From assembly GCA_023423895.1 (NCBI GenBank), contig JAFAER010000053.1, positions 36,998 through 100,997 on the forward strand: 64,000 bases of DNA, read 5' to 3'. The translations under genes were made by a program, and so were the position numbers. This document shows positions 1-8,988 of the stretch, in pieces (within the stretch, counting starts at the first letter, position 1; each line of letters starts with the position of its first letter). This DNA comes from Pseudomonadota bacterium. Lineage in GTDB: Bacteria; Myxococcota_A; Polyangia; Polyangiales; Polyangiaceae. Below the pieces are notes generated by a model. That model was not told the origin of the DNA. It saw only the letters and a list, made by a program, of their open reading frames with translations, and made no database searches.

Positions 1-1630
1 ACGCGCGATCCGGAACACGGATCGCCCGCGTCGACAGATCAGCGGGCCACGCCAGGTAAGGCAGCTCGAGCGACGAGTCGAAGCCGACCGTCTTGCCGGG
101 CTCGACCTGCGCGAGCGCGTCGTGGAAGCGACCCGGTGGTCCGTCGGCGCCGACCGCAGCGAGCCTGTCACGCTCGTCCATCCGCCAGTAAGCGCCGAGC
201 GAGGGACCTTCACCGGTGAGCCCCGGATAGGCGCGCCAGAGGCCGACCGCCGCCGCGAGGGCCGCAAAGCCGAAGATGGCGCGGCGCGACCACGGCGACG
301 CGAGCGTCGAGACCCTGGAGGCGGCGAGCGCGAAGACGAGCCCGGGGAAGGCGAGGATGTAACGCGCGATCGCCGGATCGGGTGAGGCGAGCGTCGCGGC
401 CATCACGATCGCGAGCGCGATCGACCTCCGCTTCACGACGACGGCGATCGCGACGGGCAGCGCGACGAGGAAGAGAATGCCGAGCCCGCCGTAGCGCATG
501 TCGAACACCGGGGGCGCGTCGAGCGCCGTCCACGAGCGAAGCACGCGCAAGAGGAGCGGACCTTCGACGCGCGGCGAAGCGCAGCCCGACGAGAGGACCG
601 CGTTCATCGGCACTTCGCCAGGAAGGACGATCGGGCCGAGCTTCATCTGCACGGGCCAGATCGGGTTTCCGTGCTGGACGACGTTGACGACGTACGACTC
701 TGCGCCCAGCAAGAGCGCGCTGGCGCCGGAGACGAGCAGCGCTCCGCGCCGGCCCGCCTTCCAGCCGCGCACGGCAAGGAGCGCGAAGAGCACCGTCGTC
801 CCCATCGGCGCGTTCGGCTTCGAGCCGAGGAAGACGCCGAGCGCGAGCCCTGCGCCGATCACGTGAGTGGGCGTCGGCTCGGCGAGCGTGAACGCCGCCG
901 CCGCGAGGAGCACCGCGGCAGCGCCGACGTCGATGTAGTTCGTCGGAAGCTGGAGGAAGACCGCGGGGAGCGTGAGCCAGAGGAGACCGGCAGCGATCGC
1001 GTGATCGCGTCGTGCGCCCGCTTGCCGCGCAAGGACGGCGATCGCGAACGCGCCGGCGAGCGCGAGCGGGATCTGCGCGGCGTCCACGAGCCGGTCGTCC
1101 GGCAACATCACACGCCACGCGAGGAAGAACATCTCGAGCGCGTGCGGGTACGTCGCGAGGTACGCCATGTCCTTCGGGACACCGGCGAATCCGCGATCCT
1201 GGAGCGCGAAGTTGACCCACGGGAGGTGATAGCCGAGGCCGTCCCACTGCCAGATCGGGAGCAAGTACGCCGCCAGCGCAGCGATGCCGAGCGAACCGGC
1301 GGCCGCGGCCGCGACGGGCAACGTCTCGCTCGTGACCGTCTCACGCCAGGACAGGCCGACACGTCGGTCGCGACGCACGAGCACCGACGCGATGGTCCCG
1401 GCGAGCAGCGCGCCGAAGATCGACGCCCTCGTCAGGATGCCGGCACCGCCGAGGAGGCGCACGGTGAGCACCAGCGCGGCGACCGTGCCGACGGCTCCGA
1501 AGAGCGCGCGCTCGCGAGGGAGCGAACGCGGGAGCACGAGCGCCCCGATCCGGACGCCGAACAAGATCGCGAGGACGATCGCGATCGGCAGGATCCCCCA
1601 GCGGGACGTCTCCTCCAGCGACCGGACCAT
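1..1630 (-). CDS. GT39-like polytopic membrane protein (3' end outside window)
   Basis: Reading leftward from an ATG at 1630, an uninterrupted frame of about 543 codons runs off the left edge. The product is very hydrophobic with about ten predicted membrane segments. An early luminal loop reads IWQWDGLGYHLPWVNF, resembling the first-loop Asp region of lipid-linked-sugar glycosyltransferases of the GT39/PMT/ArnT type. A later segment, YGGLGILFLVALPV, and a periplasmic C-terminal part fit that family. The likely role is transfer or handling of a polyprenyl-linked sugar at the inner membrane, but no substrate can be named. It is divergent from the lipoprotein at 1744, and the 113-bp gap presumably holds both promoters. 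The membrane topology is clear; the family assignment is moderate. Confidence 0.7.
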   Translation of the reverse strand, partial: MVRSLEETSRWGILPIAIVLAILFGVRIGALVLPRSLPRERALFGAVGTVAALVLTVRLLGGAGILTRASIFGALLAGTIASVLVRRDRRVGLSWRETVTSETLPVAAAAAGSLGIAALAAYLLPIWQWDGLGYHLPWVNFALQDRGFAGVPKDMAYLATYPHALEMFFLAWRVMLPDDRLVDAAQIPLALAGAFAIAVLARQAGARRDHAIAAGLLWLTLPAVFLQLPTNYIDVGAAAVLLAAAAFTLAEPTPTHVIGAGLALGVFLGSKPNAPMGTTVLFALLAVRGWKAGRRGALLVSGASALLLGAESYVVNVVQHGNPIWPVQMKLGPIVLPGEVPMNAVLSSGCASPRVEGPLLLRVLRSWTALDAPPVFDMRYGGLGILFLVALPVAIAVVVKRRSIALAIVMAATLASPDPAIARYILAFPGLVFALAASRVSTLASPWSRRAIFGFAALAAAVGLWRAYPGLTGEGPSLGAYWRMDERDRLAAVGADGPPGRFHDALAQVEPGKTVGFDSSLELPYLAWPADLSTRAIRVPDRA

Positions 1631-1743
1631 GGGCCCACATCAGTGGCGATCGACCCACCGATGTCAAACAGTAAGGTCCGTGGCTGTCCGGCCCCGAGCT
1701 CGACGGATGGAATCCGGGCTCCGGTCGAGGCATACTGTTCGAC

Positions 1744-2262
1744 ATGTCGAGCCGACTGTTCGTGGCCCTGGGGGTCGTCACGGCGCTGTTGCTGAACGCG
1801 TGCAACGGCGACGAGGATGAGGCTGACTTCGACTACGGCCGCGACGAGATGAAGGCCGCGATCGAGGGCACGTGGGAAGGCACCACGCAGGAGAGCTCGA
1901 CGGCGGCATCGGTCACGCCGGTCACGCTTCGCCTCGTGTACGGAGCGCCCGATACGCGCCCGCTCTGCGGCAACCGTGTCCTCGCGAACGGTGAAGCGCA
2001 GCTCGTCGGGCCGCGATGCGCGGACATGAGCTCGATGAACGTCACGGGGACCTGGAGCCCGACGTCCGCTCCCGCGGGCGACCTTGCCGTCCGCGGGACG
2101 TTCGCCGTGTACAGCCTCCGCTTCGACGGTCACGGCGAGCTGCACGCCGATCTCGCGGACCAGAAGAAGCTGATGGCGAGGCTCTCCGACGGCACCCTCG
2201 AAGGCTCGCTGCAGGGCGCCGACGGCGCGGTGATCGCGGGCTTCACGCTCCGGCGCAAGTGA
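1744..2262 (+). CDS. small secreted lipoprotein, unknown function
   Basis: This 172-aa protein starts with a short signal peptide and lipobox, LLLNAC, so it should be lipid-anchored with Cys20 as the first mature residue. An acidic linker (GDEDEADFDY) follows. The mature domain contains the motif IEGTWEGTT and ends in FTLRRK. The alternating hydrophobic pattern suggests a small beta-barrel or lipocalin-like fold, but I recognise no named family. It stands alone, divergent from the GT39-like gene and 77 bp upstream of the transporter at 2340. Confidence 0.7.
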   Translation: MSSRLFVALGVVTALLLNACNGDEDEADFDYGRDEMKAAIEGTWEGTTQESSTAASVTPVTLRLVYGAPDTRPLCGNRVLANGEAQLVGPRCADMSSMNVTGTWSPTSAPAGDLAVRGTFAVYSLRFDGHGELHADLADQKKLMARLSDGTLEGSLQGADGAVIAGFTLRRK

Positions 2263-2339
2263 CGCGCGGCTGAGCCCGACCCGCGAGCTCCGTCCGCAGC
2301 GCTTCCGTCCAGCGGGCGCCCCGTGCGAAGCTCGCGCGC

Positions 2340-3860
2340 ATGTCCGGGGCCGATCTACCGAGCTCGCTCACGGGAGCCGACCGCGCATCCGCGCCGCCCG
2401 TCGACGAACCGGCCGCGGCCGGAGATGGCGGCCCGGAAGGCTCGTTCCTCGCGCGTCTCGCCGCTCGCTTCACGGCATGGGCGGAGCGCTGGATCCCGGA
2501 CGCGTTCGTGTTCGCGCTCGTGGCGACCTTCATCGTCGTCGGCGCGGCCGTGTTCAAGCTGCAGGCGCAGAAGGGGGTCGGCGGCGCGCTCGTCGACACC
2601 GTGACGATCTGGGGCGGTGGCTTCTGGGAGCTCCTTCCGTTCACGCTCCAGATGGCCCTCGTGATCATCACTGGATACGTCGTCGCGACGACACGTCCGG
2701 TGTACCGCGTGATTGCGGGGCTCGCGTCGCTGCCCACGTCTCCCCGCGTCGCGATCGCGATGGTGGCGCTCTTCGCGATGGCGTCGTCGTGGCTCAACTG
2801 GGGCTTCAGTCTGATCTTCAGCGCGATGCTCGCCAAGGAGGTCGCGCGCCGCGTGAAGGGCGTCGACTATCGCGCGGTCGCCGCCAGCGCGTTCCTGGGG
2901 CTAGGGAGCATCTGGGCGCAAGGCCTCTCCGGCTCGGCGGCCCTGCAGATGGCGACGCCGGCCGCGCTCCAGCCGTCGGTGCGCCAGATCGTGGCAGCCG
3001 GAGACAAGGTCCCGAACGGCGTCATCCCGCTCTCGAAGACGATCTTCCTCTGGCAGAGCGTCACCAGCGTCGTCATCGAGATCCTCATCGTCACGGCGCT
3101 CGTCTATGCGTACGCACCTTCGGCCGCGCGGGCGCGAACGGCGGCGCGCATGAAGATCGACCTCGGGACATCGCCGCTCGAGCGCGAGGAGCCTGCCCGC
3201 AAAGGCACGCCCGGCGAGTGGCTCGAGCACGTGCCGATCCTGAACGTCCTCTTCGTGCTGCTCGCGGGCGGCTACCTCGTCGCGTACTTCACGCGGAGCG
3301 GCAAAGGCGTCGACGCCCTCGACCTCAACACCGTCAACCTGATCTTCCTCACGATCGGCGTCGCGTTCCACGGGACGCCCGCGCGCTTGATGCGCGCCGT
3401 GAAGGAGGCGACGCCCGGCGTGTGGGGCGTGATCCTCCAGTTCCCTTTCTACGCGGGCATCGCTGCGCTCGTCGTGAAGACACACCTCAACGAGGTCATC
3501 GCGGGTTGGTTCGTCTCGGTGTCGACGAAGGCGAGCTTGCCGGCGGTCGTCGCGATCTACTCGGCCGTACTCGGCGTGTTCGTCCCGAGCGGCGGATCGA
3601 AATGGGTGATCGAGGCGCCTTACGTCATGCAGGCGGCGCACGACCTGAACGTCCACCTCGGGTGGATGGTGGCCGTCTATGATCTCGGCGAAGCGCTCGC
3701 GAACCTGCTCCAGCCCTTCTGGATGTTGCCGATCCTCGGCCTGTTCGGCCTGCGGGCGCGCGACGTCATGGGCTACACGTTCCTCGTCTTCCTCGTGCTC
3801 GCGCCGGTCGTGCTCGTGCTCGTGACGGTGCTCGGCGCTACGCTCAGCTATCCGCTCTGA
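2340..3860 (+). CDS. atoE: short-chain fatty acid transporter, AtoE family
   Basis: This 506-aa inner-membrane protein has about twelve hydrophobic segments and matches the AtoE/short-chain fatty acid transporter family along its length. Seen motifs include WAERWIPDAFVFALVATF near the N terminus, WNWGFSL-like SSWLNWGFSLIFSAMLAKE, and the loop FVPSGGSKWVIEAPYVM that is characteristic of these transporters. Members move acetoacetate or short-chain fatty acids such as butyrate across the inner membrane. The N-terminal 35 residues form a soluble Pro/Ala-rich extension that is longer than usual. No thiolase or CoA-transferase genes lie beside it, so here it is a stand-alone carrier. It is convergent with the gene ending at 3894, with a 33-bp gap. 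Confidence 0.9.
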   Translation: MSGADLPSSLTGADRASAPPVDEPAAAGDGGPEGSFLARLAARFTAWAERWIPDAFVFALVATFIVVGAAVFKLQAQKGVGGALVDTVTIWGGGFWELLPFTLQMALVIITGYVVATTRPVYRVIAGLASLPTSPRVAIAMVALFAMASSWLNWGFSLIFSAMLAKEVARRVKGVDYRAVAASAFLGLGSIWAQGLSGSAALQMATPAALQPSVRQIVAAGDKVPNGVIPLSKTIFLWQSVTSVVIEILIVTALVYAYAPSAARARTAARMKIDLGTSPLEREEPARKGTPGEWLEHVPILNVLFVLLAGGYLVAYFTRSGKGVDALDLNTVNLIFLTIGVAFHGTPARLMRAVKEATPGVWGVILQFPFYAGIAALVVKTHLNEVIAGWFVSVSTKASLPAVVAIYSAVLGVFVPSGGSKWVIEAPYVMQAAHDLNVHLGWMVAVYDLGEALANLLQPFWMLPILGLFGLRARDVMGYTFLVFLVLAPVVLVLVTVLGATLSYPL

Positions 3861-3893
3861 GCGGCGACGCGGATCGAACGCTCTCGGGCTCGC

Positions 3894-6074
3894 TCACGGT
3901 AGCGGCGTCGGGAGGTAGCCGTCGATCGGTCGAGCGCAGCGGCCGCCTGTTCGGCCGTACTTCGTGAGCGGATTGAAGCTGTACGTGTTGCCGCGCATCG
4001 TGTTCGCGTCGAAGTGCGAGGTCTCGAAGCTACCGTTGCGCGTCCACGGCCGCGCGCCTCCCGCATCCGCTGTGCCTTCCTGCGCCGTGATCTCCATGAC
4101 GTTGCCGAGGAGATCGCGATGTCCGTAGACGCCCTCACCTTCGGGGTAGCGGCCCGGGGGCGCCACCGCGACGCTCTGATCGTTCGCCACGTTGACCCCC
4201 GACTCGGCCGCGATCGCCGCCGTCGCGACGCCGAGCAGCGGTGCCCGATAGTCGAGGATCACCCGGTTGAAGTAGCTCCACCGGAGGTTCGCCCGGTCCA
4301 CGCGGAGGAGGAGCGCCTGGCGCTGAGCGAGAGTGAGGGCGGCGTTGTAGACGCTGAAGTCGTTCCCGGGCGGGGTGTAACCGTAGTTGTTCGTCGGCGC
4401 GACGACGGGCGAGTAGAGATCGCTGAAGCCGATGGGGCGCGACGCGGGAGGCGTCTGGTTGTACGGCGTCGCGTCCCACGGATAGATGCGTCCCGAGGAC
4501 CCCGTGCCTCCGTACGCTGCATTGTAGTCTGCAATCGTCTCCAGGCGTCCGCCGTCCCAGGCGCAGAAGGCCGCGAGGATGTAGTAGGTCACGCAGTTCA
4601 TCGCCTTCTCTTCGGCGCGCTCGCGCGACACACCGCTCACCCGGCTCTCGCCAAGCCCCGTGCTCGCGTCTTCCTGGGGCGTGGTGAAGAACGTCCGCGA
4701 GCCGTAGCCGTCGGGCGACATGTAGCAGCCGTAGCCGGAGTCGCCGCCCGGGTTGTTGTTGTAGCGGAAGCCGCTCACCTGGTTCAGCGCTCCGTAGTTG
4801 CACGGGTAGGTCTGCCCCTCCGAGGAGCAGGTGTCCGTGCTGTTCGCCTGCGTGAATCCAGTCGGCAGGTACTTGTCGAGCGCCGCCGGAAGCTGGTTCG
4901 GCGCGAGGATGTTCGCGCGATTCGCCTGCACCCAGCCTTGCACGTTGCCGCCGACCGCGTCGAGGAAGCGTCGGATGCGACCGGCGGTGATCTGGTACTT
5001 GTCGAGCCGGAGCTCCGTCGGGTTGCCGTACTCGGGGCGGTCGTACGCCGGGACGAATGCGCTCGCGCAGCAATCTTCGTGCTGATTCGCCCGCGTGGAG
5101 TCGCCCGTTCCGCACGTCGTGCCGCCGTGGCGCATCGTGCAGCTCCGCCCGAACGCGCAGACGCCGAGGTGGTTGCAGCCGGAGCTCTTGCAGTCGTTTG
5201 CGCCGTTGCAGGTCTTGCCGGCGTCGCACCGGGGGGCGTTCGTGGGCGCGCCGCCGCCGCAATCGATGTCCGACTCGGAGCCGTTCTTGATGCCGTCGCT
5301 GCTCGTCGGGGGATCGCAAACGAGCGTGCCGGCGTTGCACAGCACCTTCTCGCAGTCGCTCGACAGGAGGCAGCCCTGGCCGGTCGTGCAACGGACCGGT
5401 GCCGATCCGCCGCAGTCGATGTCCGTCTCGTCGCCATTCTCGATGCCGTCGTCGAAGGCCGGCGCCGCGCACGTGTTCTGAGCGTTGCAGAGGACCGCGG
5501 CGCAGTCGGACGTCGCCGCGCACGCTGCACCGGTCGGGCATCGAGGCGCGTTGGTCGGCGCACCGCCCCCGCAGTCGATGTCCGTCTCCGTTCCGTTCTT
5601 GACCCCGTCCGCGCTCGTCGGGGCCTGGCACACGTTGCCCGTGCAGACGCCGCTCTGGCAATCCGCCGCGCCGAGGCACGCCTTGTCGTCGGCGCATGCT
5701 GGAGCCTTCGAGCCGCCGCAGTCGATGTCCGTCTCGTCGCCGTCCTTCACGCCATTCGAGGGCGACACCTCGTGGCACACGCCTTCGCGGCACGCGCCGC
5801 TCGCGCAGTCGAGTGGACCTTCACACGCCGCCCCGACGGGGCAGGGGGAGGTGAGCCTGCCGCATGCCGGGGATGCGTCCTCGCCGGCGTCCGCATCGGC
5901 TCCGCCCGCGTCCGACGCGGGGCCGCCTCCTCCGTCACCAGCGTCGACGTCGGCAGCAGGATCGTCCGACGGGGGTGCGTCGTTGCTCGAGCACGCTGCC
6001 GAGAGCACGAACGTCGAGAAGAGGATCCCGCCGAGGATGCTCGTCGCGGGCTTGGTGGTACGAATCGCGTTCAT
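3894..6074 (-). CDS. lipoprotein with four Cys-rich repeats and a formylglycine-generating-enzyme-like domain
   Basis: The 726-aa product has a lipoprotein signal with Cys28 (VLSAAC) and an Asp/Ala/Gly-rich linker. Residues about 107-306 hold four repeats of roughly 50 residues, each with a core like DGVKNGTETDIDCGG and six to eight cysteines. Residues about 340-715 resemble the sulfatase-modifying-factor (FGE/SUMF1) fold, with GNVMEITA and the terminal GGRCARP block. Active FGEs have two catalytic cysteines in the GGSFxCHxSYC region. The matching stretch here, RNGSFETSHFDANT, has none, so an enzymatic role is doubtful and a lectin-like or binding role is more likely. It lies 150 bp downstream of the sigma/anti-sigma pair of locus A on the same strand, with a hairpin between. 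Confidence 0.85.
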   Translation of the reverse strand: MNAIRTTKPATSILGGILFSTFVLSAACSSNDAPPSDDPAADVDAGDGGGGPASDAGGADADAGEDASPACGRLTSPCPVGAACEGPLDCASGACREGVCHEVSPSNGVKDGDETDIDCGGSKAPACADDKACLGAADCQSGVCTGNVCQAPTSADGVKNGTETDIDCGGGAPTNAPRCPTGAACAATSDCAAVLCNAQNTCAAPAFDDGIENGDETDIDCGGSAPVRCTTGQGCLLSSDCEKVLCNAGTLVCDPPTSSDGIKNGSESDIDCGGGAPTNAPRCDAGKTCNGANDCKSSGCNHLGVCAFGRSCTMRHGGTTCGTGDSTRANQHEDCCASAFVPAYDRPEYGNPTELRLDKYQITAGRIRRFLDAVGGNVQGWVQANRANILAPNQLPAALDKYLPTGFTQANSTDTCSSEGQTYPCNYGALNQVSGFRYNNNPGGDSGYGCYMSPDGYGSRTFFTTPQEDASTGLGESRVSGVSRERAEEKAMNCVTYYILAAFCAWDGGRLETIADYNAAYGGTGSSGRIYPWDATPYNQTPPASRPIGFSDLYSPVVAPTNNYGYTPPGNDFSVYNAALTLAQRQALLLRVDRANLRWSYFNRVILDYRAPLLGVATAAIAAESGVNVANDQSVAVAPPGRYPEGEGVYGHRDLLGNVMEITAQEGTADAGGARPWTRNGSFETSHFDANTMRGNTYSFNPLTKYGRTGGRCARPIDGYLPTPLP

Positions 6075-6160
6075 CTGGTCGTCGTCCGATCGCTCGCGGA
6101 CCTCGAGGGTCCCACGATGAACGATACCCGGTCTTCATTTCGCGCTCGAGCGTCATGCGT

Positions 6161-6178
6161 GAACCGCCAGTGCGGTTC
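6161..6178 (-). terminator. 7-bp-stem hairpin after the locus A regulatory genes
   Basis: A perfect inverted repeat, GAACCGC and GCGGTTC separated by four bases, lies between the stop of the sigma-partner gene (6225) and the start of the Cys-repeat lipoprotein (6074). It could end the regulatory transcript. There is no U-tract, so factor-independent termination is not assured. Confidence 0.4.
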
Positions 6179-6224
6179 GAACCTCGCTGGCTAAGCTGGC
6201 TACGCTGTGCTCGCTGGAGCTGTT

Positions 6225-7040
6225 TCAGTTCAGACCGGCTGCCGAGCGGACGCGCTGCGCATACGGCGAGCGGGGACGCCGCGTCAGGAACTCCACGCCC
6301 TTCCGGCGAGCCTCGTCCTTCCGACCGAGCGCCGCGAGCGCCTGCACCTCGATCGCGTCCGCTTCGTCGGCGAAGTGCGGGGCCGCGAACGTGCTCCGGT
6401 ACGTCTGGACCCGCGCCAGAGCCTCGGCCGGGCGTTCTGTCGTGAGCGCCCCACGAGCTTTGTCGATCGCGGCGATCTCCGCGTCGATGTTCGGCTCCGC
6501 CGGCGGTGCGAGCTCGCGAGCCTCACGGCCAGAGTGTATGCCCGTCGTTGCTCCGCTCGATTCGTCGCGCGCGCCGCTCGCGGAGGGATGCGCGCGGTTC
6601 TCGTCGAGGCGGGGGGCGGGGCGCTGCGCCGGCGCGGTTGCGGTCGGCAGATCTTCGACGCGCATGCCAGGCACCGCCGGCGATGGCTCGCTGGGACGCT
6701 GCGTTTCGCTCCTGCTTTCGGACGTGACGGCCGCGGGGGCGGAGGCGCTGCCTTCCGAGCTGGACGGCGCCGGAGCACGTGAGCTCGACACGACCGCGAA
6801 CGTCGCCGCCGCCACGACGCCCAAAAGCGGCGCCGCCCACTTCGCGATCCGCACGACGCCATCGGCCCTCGACACGGCAGCGACCGTCGCCGTCGCCGCT
6901 GTGCCCACCGTCGATGCCGTTGCGATGGCCGCGAGGATCTTGTCCTGTCTCTCGTCGGCTGCACGTGGCAGGTCTTCCTCCGCAGAGCGGAGGATGTCCT
7001 GCAGCTCGGGCGCGATCGAGTCGTCGAGGAGCCGTTTCAT
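6225..7040 (-). CDS. membrane-anchored sigma-factor partner (putative anti-sigma factor), locus A
   Basis: The 271-aa product has about 75 cytoplasmic residues, one membrane segment (WAAPLLGVVAAATFAVV), a Pro/Ser/Ala-rich spacer, and a C-terminal helical region of about 90 residues. That region (ALAALGRKDEARRKG followed by RPRSPYAQRV) resembles a TPR-type hairpin. The start overlaps the stop of the ECF sigma gene by four bases, which is typical of sigma/anti-sigma pairs. The zinc-finger anti-sigma signature (HxxxCxxC) is absent. Homologues with the same layout follow the sigma genes at 21940 and 60008. Holding the sigma factor at the membrane is inferred from context and topology. Confidence 0.75.
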   Translation of the reverse strand: MKRLLDDSIAPELQDILRSAEEDLPRAADERQDKILAAIATASTVGTAATATVAAVSRADGVVRIAKWAAPLLGVVAAATFAVVSSSRAPAPSSSEGSASAPAAVTSESRSETQRPSEPSPAVPGMRVEDLPTATAPAQRPAPRLDENRAHPSASGARDESSGATTGIHSGREARELAPPAEPNIDAEIAAIDKARGALTTERPAEALARVQTYRSTFAAPHFADEADAIEVQALAALGRKDEARRKGVEFLTRRPRSPYAQRVRSAAGLN

Positions 7041-7735
7041 CGCTCCGCTCCTTCTTCGCGACGTGCCGCCGATGCCTGCGCCATGAAGATCTCGCGCGCC
7101 CTTCGTAGGCGCGATGCAACCGTGCCCTGGGGTACGCCAAGCGCTTCGGCGATCTCGATCATCGTCATCGCTTCCAGCTCGAAGAGGACGAACACCGCGC
7201 GGAAGTCCGGGGCCATCTGCTCGAGGATGTTCTGGAGGCGCGCGCGTGCCTGGGAGGTCGCCGCCTCTTGTTCGGGGGTCGGGCGCACATCGCGCTCCTC
7301 GCTCACGCGGTCCTCGTCGACGACCTCACGCCGTCGCTGGAAGCTCCGCCGCGCATGGGACGACAGGTAGATGCACGTCCGGAAGAGATACCCGCGCTCG
7401 CGCCCCTGCTGGATGGCGTCCACGTTCTTCGCGGCGGCGAGGAACACCTCCTGCACGACGTCGTCGAGATCGGCGTCGCGTACGCCAAGGCGCCGGGCGC
7501 TCCGCCAGACGAAGGCATGATGCTCGCGAACGAGCCGCTCGATCCGCGCCTTTGCGAGCACGTCGGAGCCTGCGACCGCCAAGGTGGCCGTCCGCACCGT
7601 CAAGCCGAGCGTTCCCGGAAGGGCGCTCGCGATGCCCTCGTGAGCCGACATCCAGCCAGGAAAAACCCGGCCGACGCGGGTTTGATCGCCTGTCCGGTCG
7701 ATTTCCAGACGCGAGTGGCCACGACCTGCCGCCAC
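7037..7735 (-). CDS. ECF RNA polymerase sigma factor, locus A
   Basis: The product has region 2 (VREHHAFVWRSARRLG, then DLDDVVQEVFLAAAKN) and region 4 (MTMIEIAEALGVPQGTVASR) of extracytoplasmic-function sigma-70 factors, and little else. The GTG start at 7735 gives 232 aa. An in-frame ATG at 7651 (MSAHEGIAS) gives 204 aa and may be the true start, since the first 28 residues look unlike family N termini; neither has a clear Shine-Dalgarno. It begins one base after the stop of the barrel-like gene and overlaps the membrane partner by four bases, so the three are one leftward operon. The likely target is the locus A lipoprotein chain and its own operon. Confidence 0.9.
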   Translation of the reverse strand: MAAGRGHSRLEIDRTGDQTRVGRVFPGWMSAHEGIASALPGTLGLTVRTATLAVAGSDVLAKARIERLVREHHAFVWRSARRLGVRDADLDDVVQEVFLAAAKNVDAIQQGRERGYLFRTCIYLSSHARRSFQRRREVVDEDRVSEERDVRPTPEQEAATSQARARLQNILEQMAPDFRAVFVLFELEAMTMIEIAEALGVPQGTVASRLRRAREIFMAQASAARREEGAER

Positions 7736-7736
7736 A

Positions 7737-8771
7737 CTAGTGAAAGCGAACGCTCACGCAAGCGCCGAGCCCGCCCTCGAGCAGCACGGGAGGCGCCCGG
7801 TAGACGGTGCGGAGCGGCTCCTGGAGGACGAAACGCGTCCGCTCGAACGGCGCGAGGAGCGTGGCGTCCACCTCGATGGCCAGCCAGTCGGCGAGCGACC
7901 AGCTGCCGCGCAGGACCGCGCCCCCGGCGCTCCACCCGGTCGTGTCGGTCCGGGCGTCGTGAAGCTCAGGCGCAGCCCCCGAGAGGCTTCCGACGTCGAG
8001 CGCCAGACAAGGCGCCAGCGCAAACCTCGAGGAAGCACGACCGATCCGGGCGCAGGCCTCGAGCCGTGCCGTTCGAAGCCGGAAGCTTGCCTCGCCCGCG
8101 CGGGCGGCCGCGACCGAGAAGTCCGACCAACCCCACGAGAGGCGGAGCGCGGGGGTGATCGAAGCGCCTGGCCGGCGCAGTCCGATCTCGGCGTGGACGC
8201 GCGCCCCCCAGCCGGCCTCGATCGCACGAAGATGCCGTGCGTGGAACCCGGCGCTCCAGGTCCATGTCGTGGTCGGAGGGACGACGGCTGAGGCAGAACT
8301 GGAAGCACGACGCTCGTGAGCCTGCGCAGGCGCACGTGGAGAAACAGGCAGAGGAAGCTCTGGAACGAGCGTCTCGTCTTCGGCCGCCGGATCGAGCGCG
8401 AGCGCGAGGAACACGGCGATCGCGGTGCTGACCGCCTTGCACGTCGAGGCGCGGATCTCGCGGACGTCCGGCTCGTGCGAGGCGGCGCGCACGTCGAGCC
8501 GGCCGCTGTAGCGGCCATCCGGCTCGCGCTCGATCTCGACCGCGAACCGTCGGACGTCCGGCCGCGACAGCCAGCTCGGAGGCACTCGAGCGCGAAGCTG
8601 CGCTTCGAGCTCGGTTCTCGACGGGCATTCCGGCGGGGCCTCGTAGACGAGGTCGAGCGGCGGACGCGGCTCGGCGGCGGTCGCGTCGCGTTCGCCGAAC
8701 GCCAGACATGCGCCGGCGACGGCCGCGAAGCCGCCTCGTCTCGACCACCAGCGGGACATGGACCCAGCCAC
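7737..8771 (-). CDS. secreted, probably outer-membrane barrel-like protein, locus A (first gene of regulatory block)
   Basis: This 344-aa protein has a signal peptide ending near DATAAEP. An N-terminal domain of about 110 residues opens with LVYEAPPECPSRTEL and closes with REIRASTCKAV, giving two conserved cysteines. After a Pro/Ala/Ser linker, the C-terminal 190 residues show alternating amphipathic strands with glycine (GWGARVHAEIGLRR, LRLSWGWSDFSVAAA), as in small outer-membrane beta-barrels. Paralogues at 20117 and 58346 share the same N-terminal pattern, and each directly precedes an ECF sigma gene. Its position suggests a sensor or surface component of the sigma pathway; that role is inferred. 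Confidence 0.75.
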   Translation of the reverse strand: MAGSMSRWWSRRGGFAAVAGACLAFGERDATAAEPRPPLDLVYEAPPECPSRTELEAQLRARVPPSWLSRPDVRRFAVEIEREPDGRYSGRLDVRAASHEPDVREIRASTCKAVSTAIAVFLALALDPAAEDETLVPELPLPVSPRAPAQAHERRASSSASAVVPPTTTWTWSAGFHARHLRAIEAGWGARVHAEIGLRRPGASITPALRLSWGWSDFSVAAARAGEASFRLRTARLEACARIGRASSRFALAPCLALDVGSLSGAAPELHDARTDTTGWSAGGAVLRGSWSLADWLAIEVDATLLAPFERTRFVLQEPLRTVYRAPPVLLEGGLGACVSVRFH

Positions 8772-8988
8772 GACAGTACCGCATGTCCCCGTCCCTCTCC
8801 CCGTGCCGCCGACCGGGCGTCCGGGCCAAGCTCGACCGGATCGATCGAAAATCGTCCGATCGAGCGATCAATCCCTGGCCGTGCCGGGTTTCATCGGAGG
8901 GCATGCCTCTTTCGGGTCCCAGCCAGCGCTCCCTCCGTGCGCCTCGATGCACGACGGAACGACGAGAAACGGTGGAGTAGGAGTCGTG
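8772..8988. promoter_or_regulatory. divergent control region between the two halves of locus A
   Basis: This 217-bp gap separates the leftward regulatory operon (start 8771) from the rightward lipoprotein chain (start near 8989). It should hold promoters for both directions. A GATCG-rich, partly palindromic stretch lies at 8839-8869, with several copies of CGATCGA-like sequence, and is a candidate operator. AGGAG at 8979-8983 is well placed for a GTG at 8989. No single ECF promoter could be assigned by eye. Confidence 0.5.

Noticed and set aside
1108..1362. Short frames inside the GT39-like gene
   Set aside because: They are in the wrong frame relative to the long membrane-protein reading frame that starts at 1630.
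4014..6194. A 726-codon open frame on the plus strand opposite the Cys-repeat lipoprotein
   Set aside because: Its product is an Arg/Val/Ala-rich sequence with no motif, and the opposite strand has a signal peptide, repeats and a known fold. It is an artefact of high GC.
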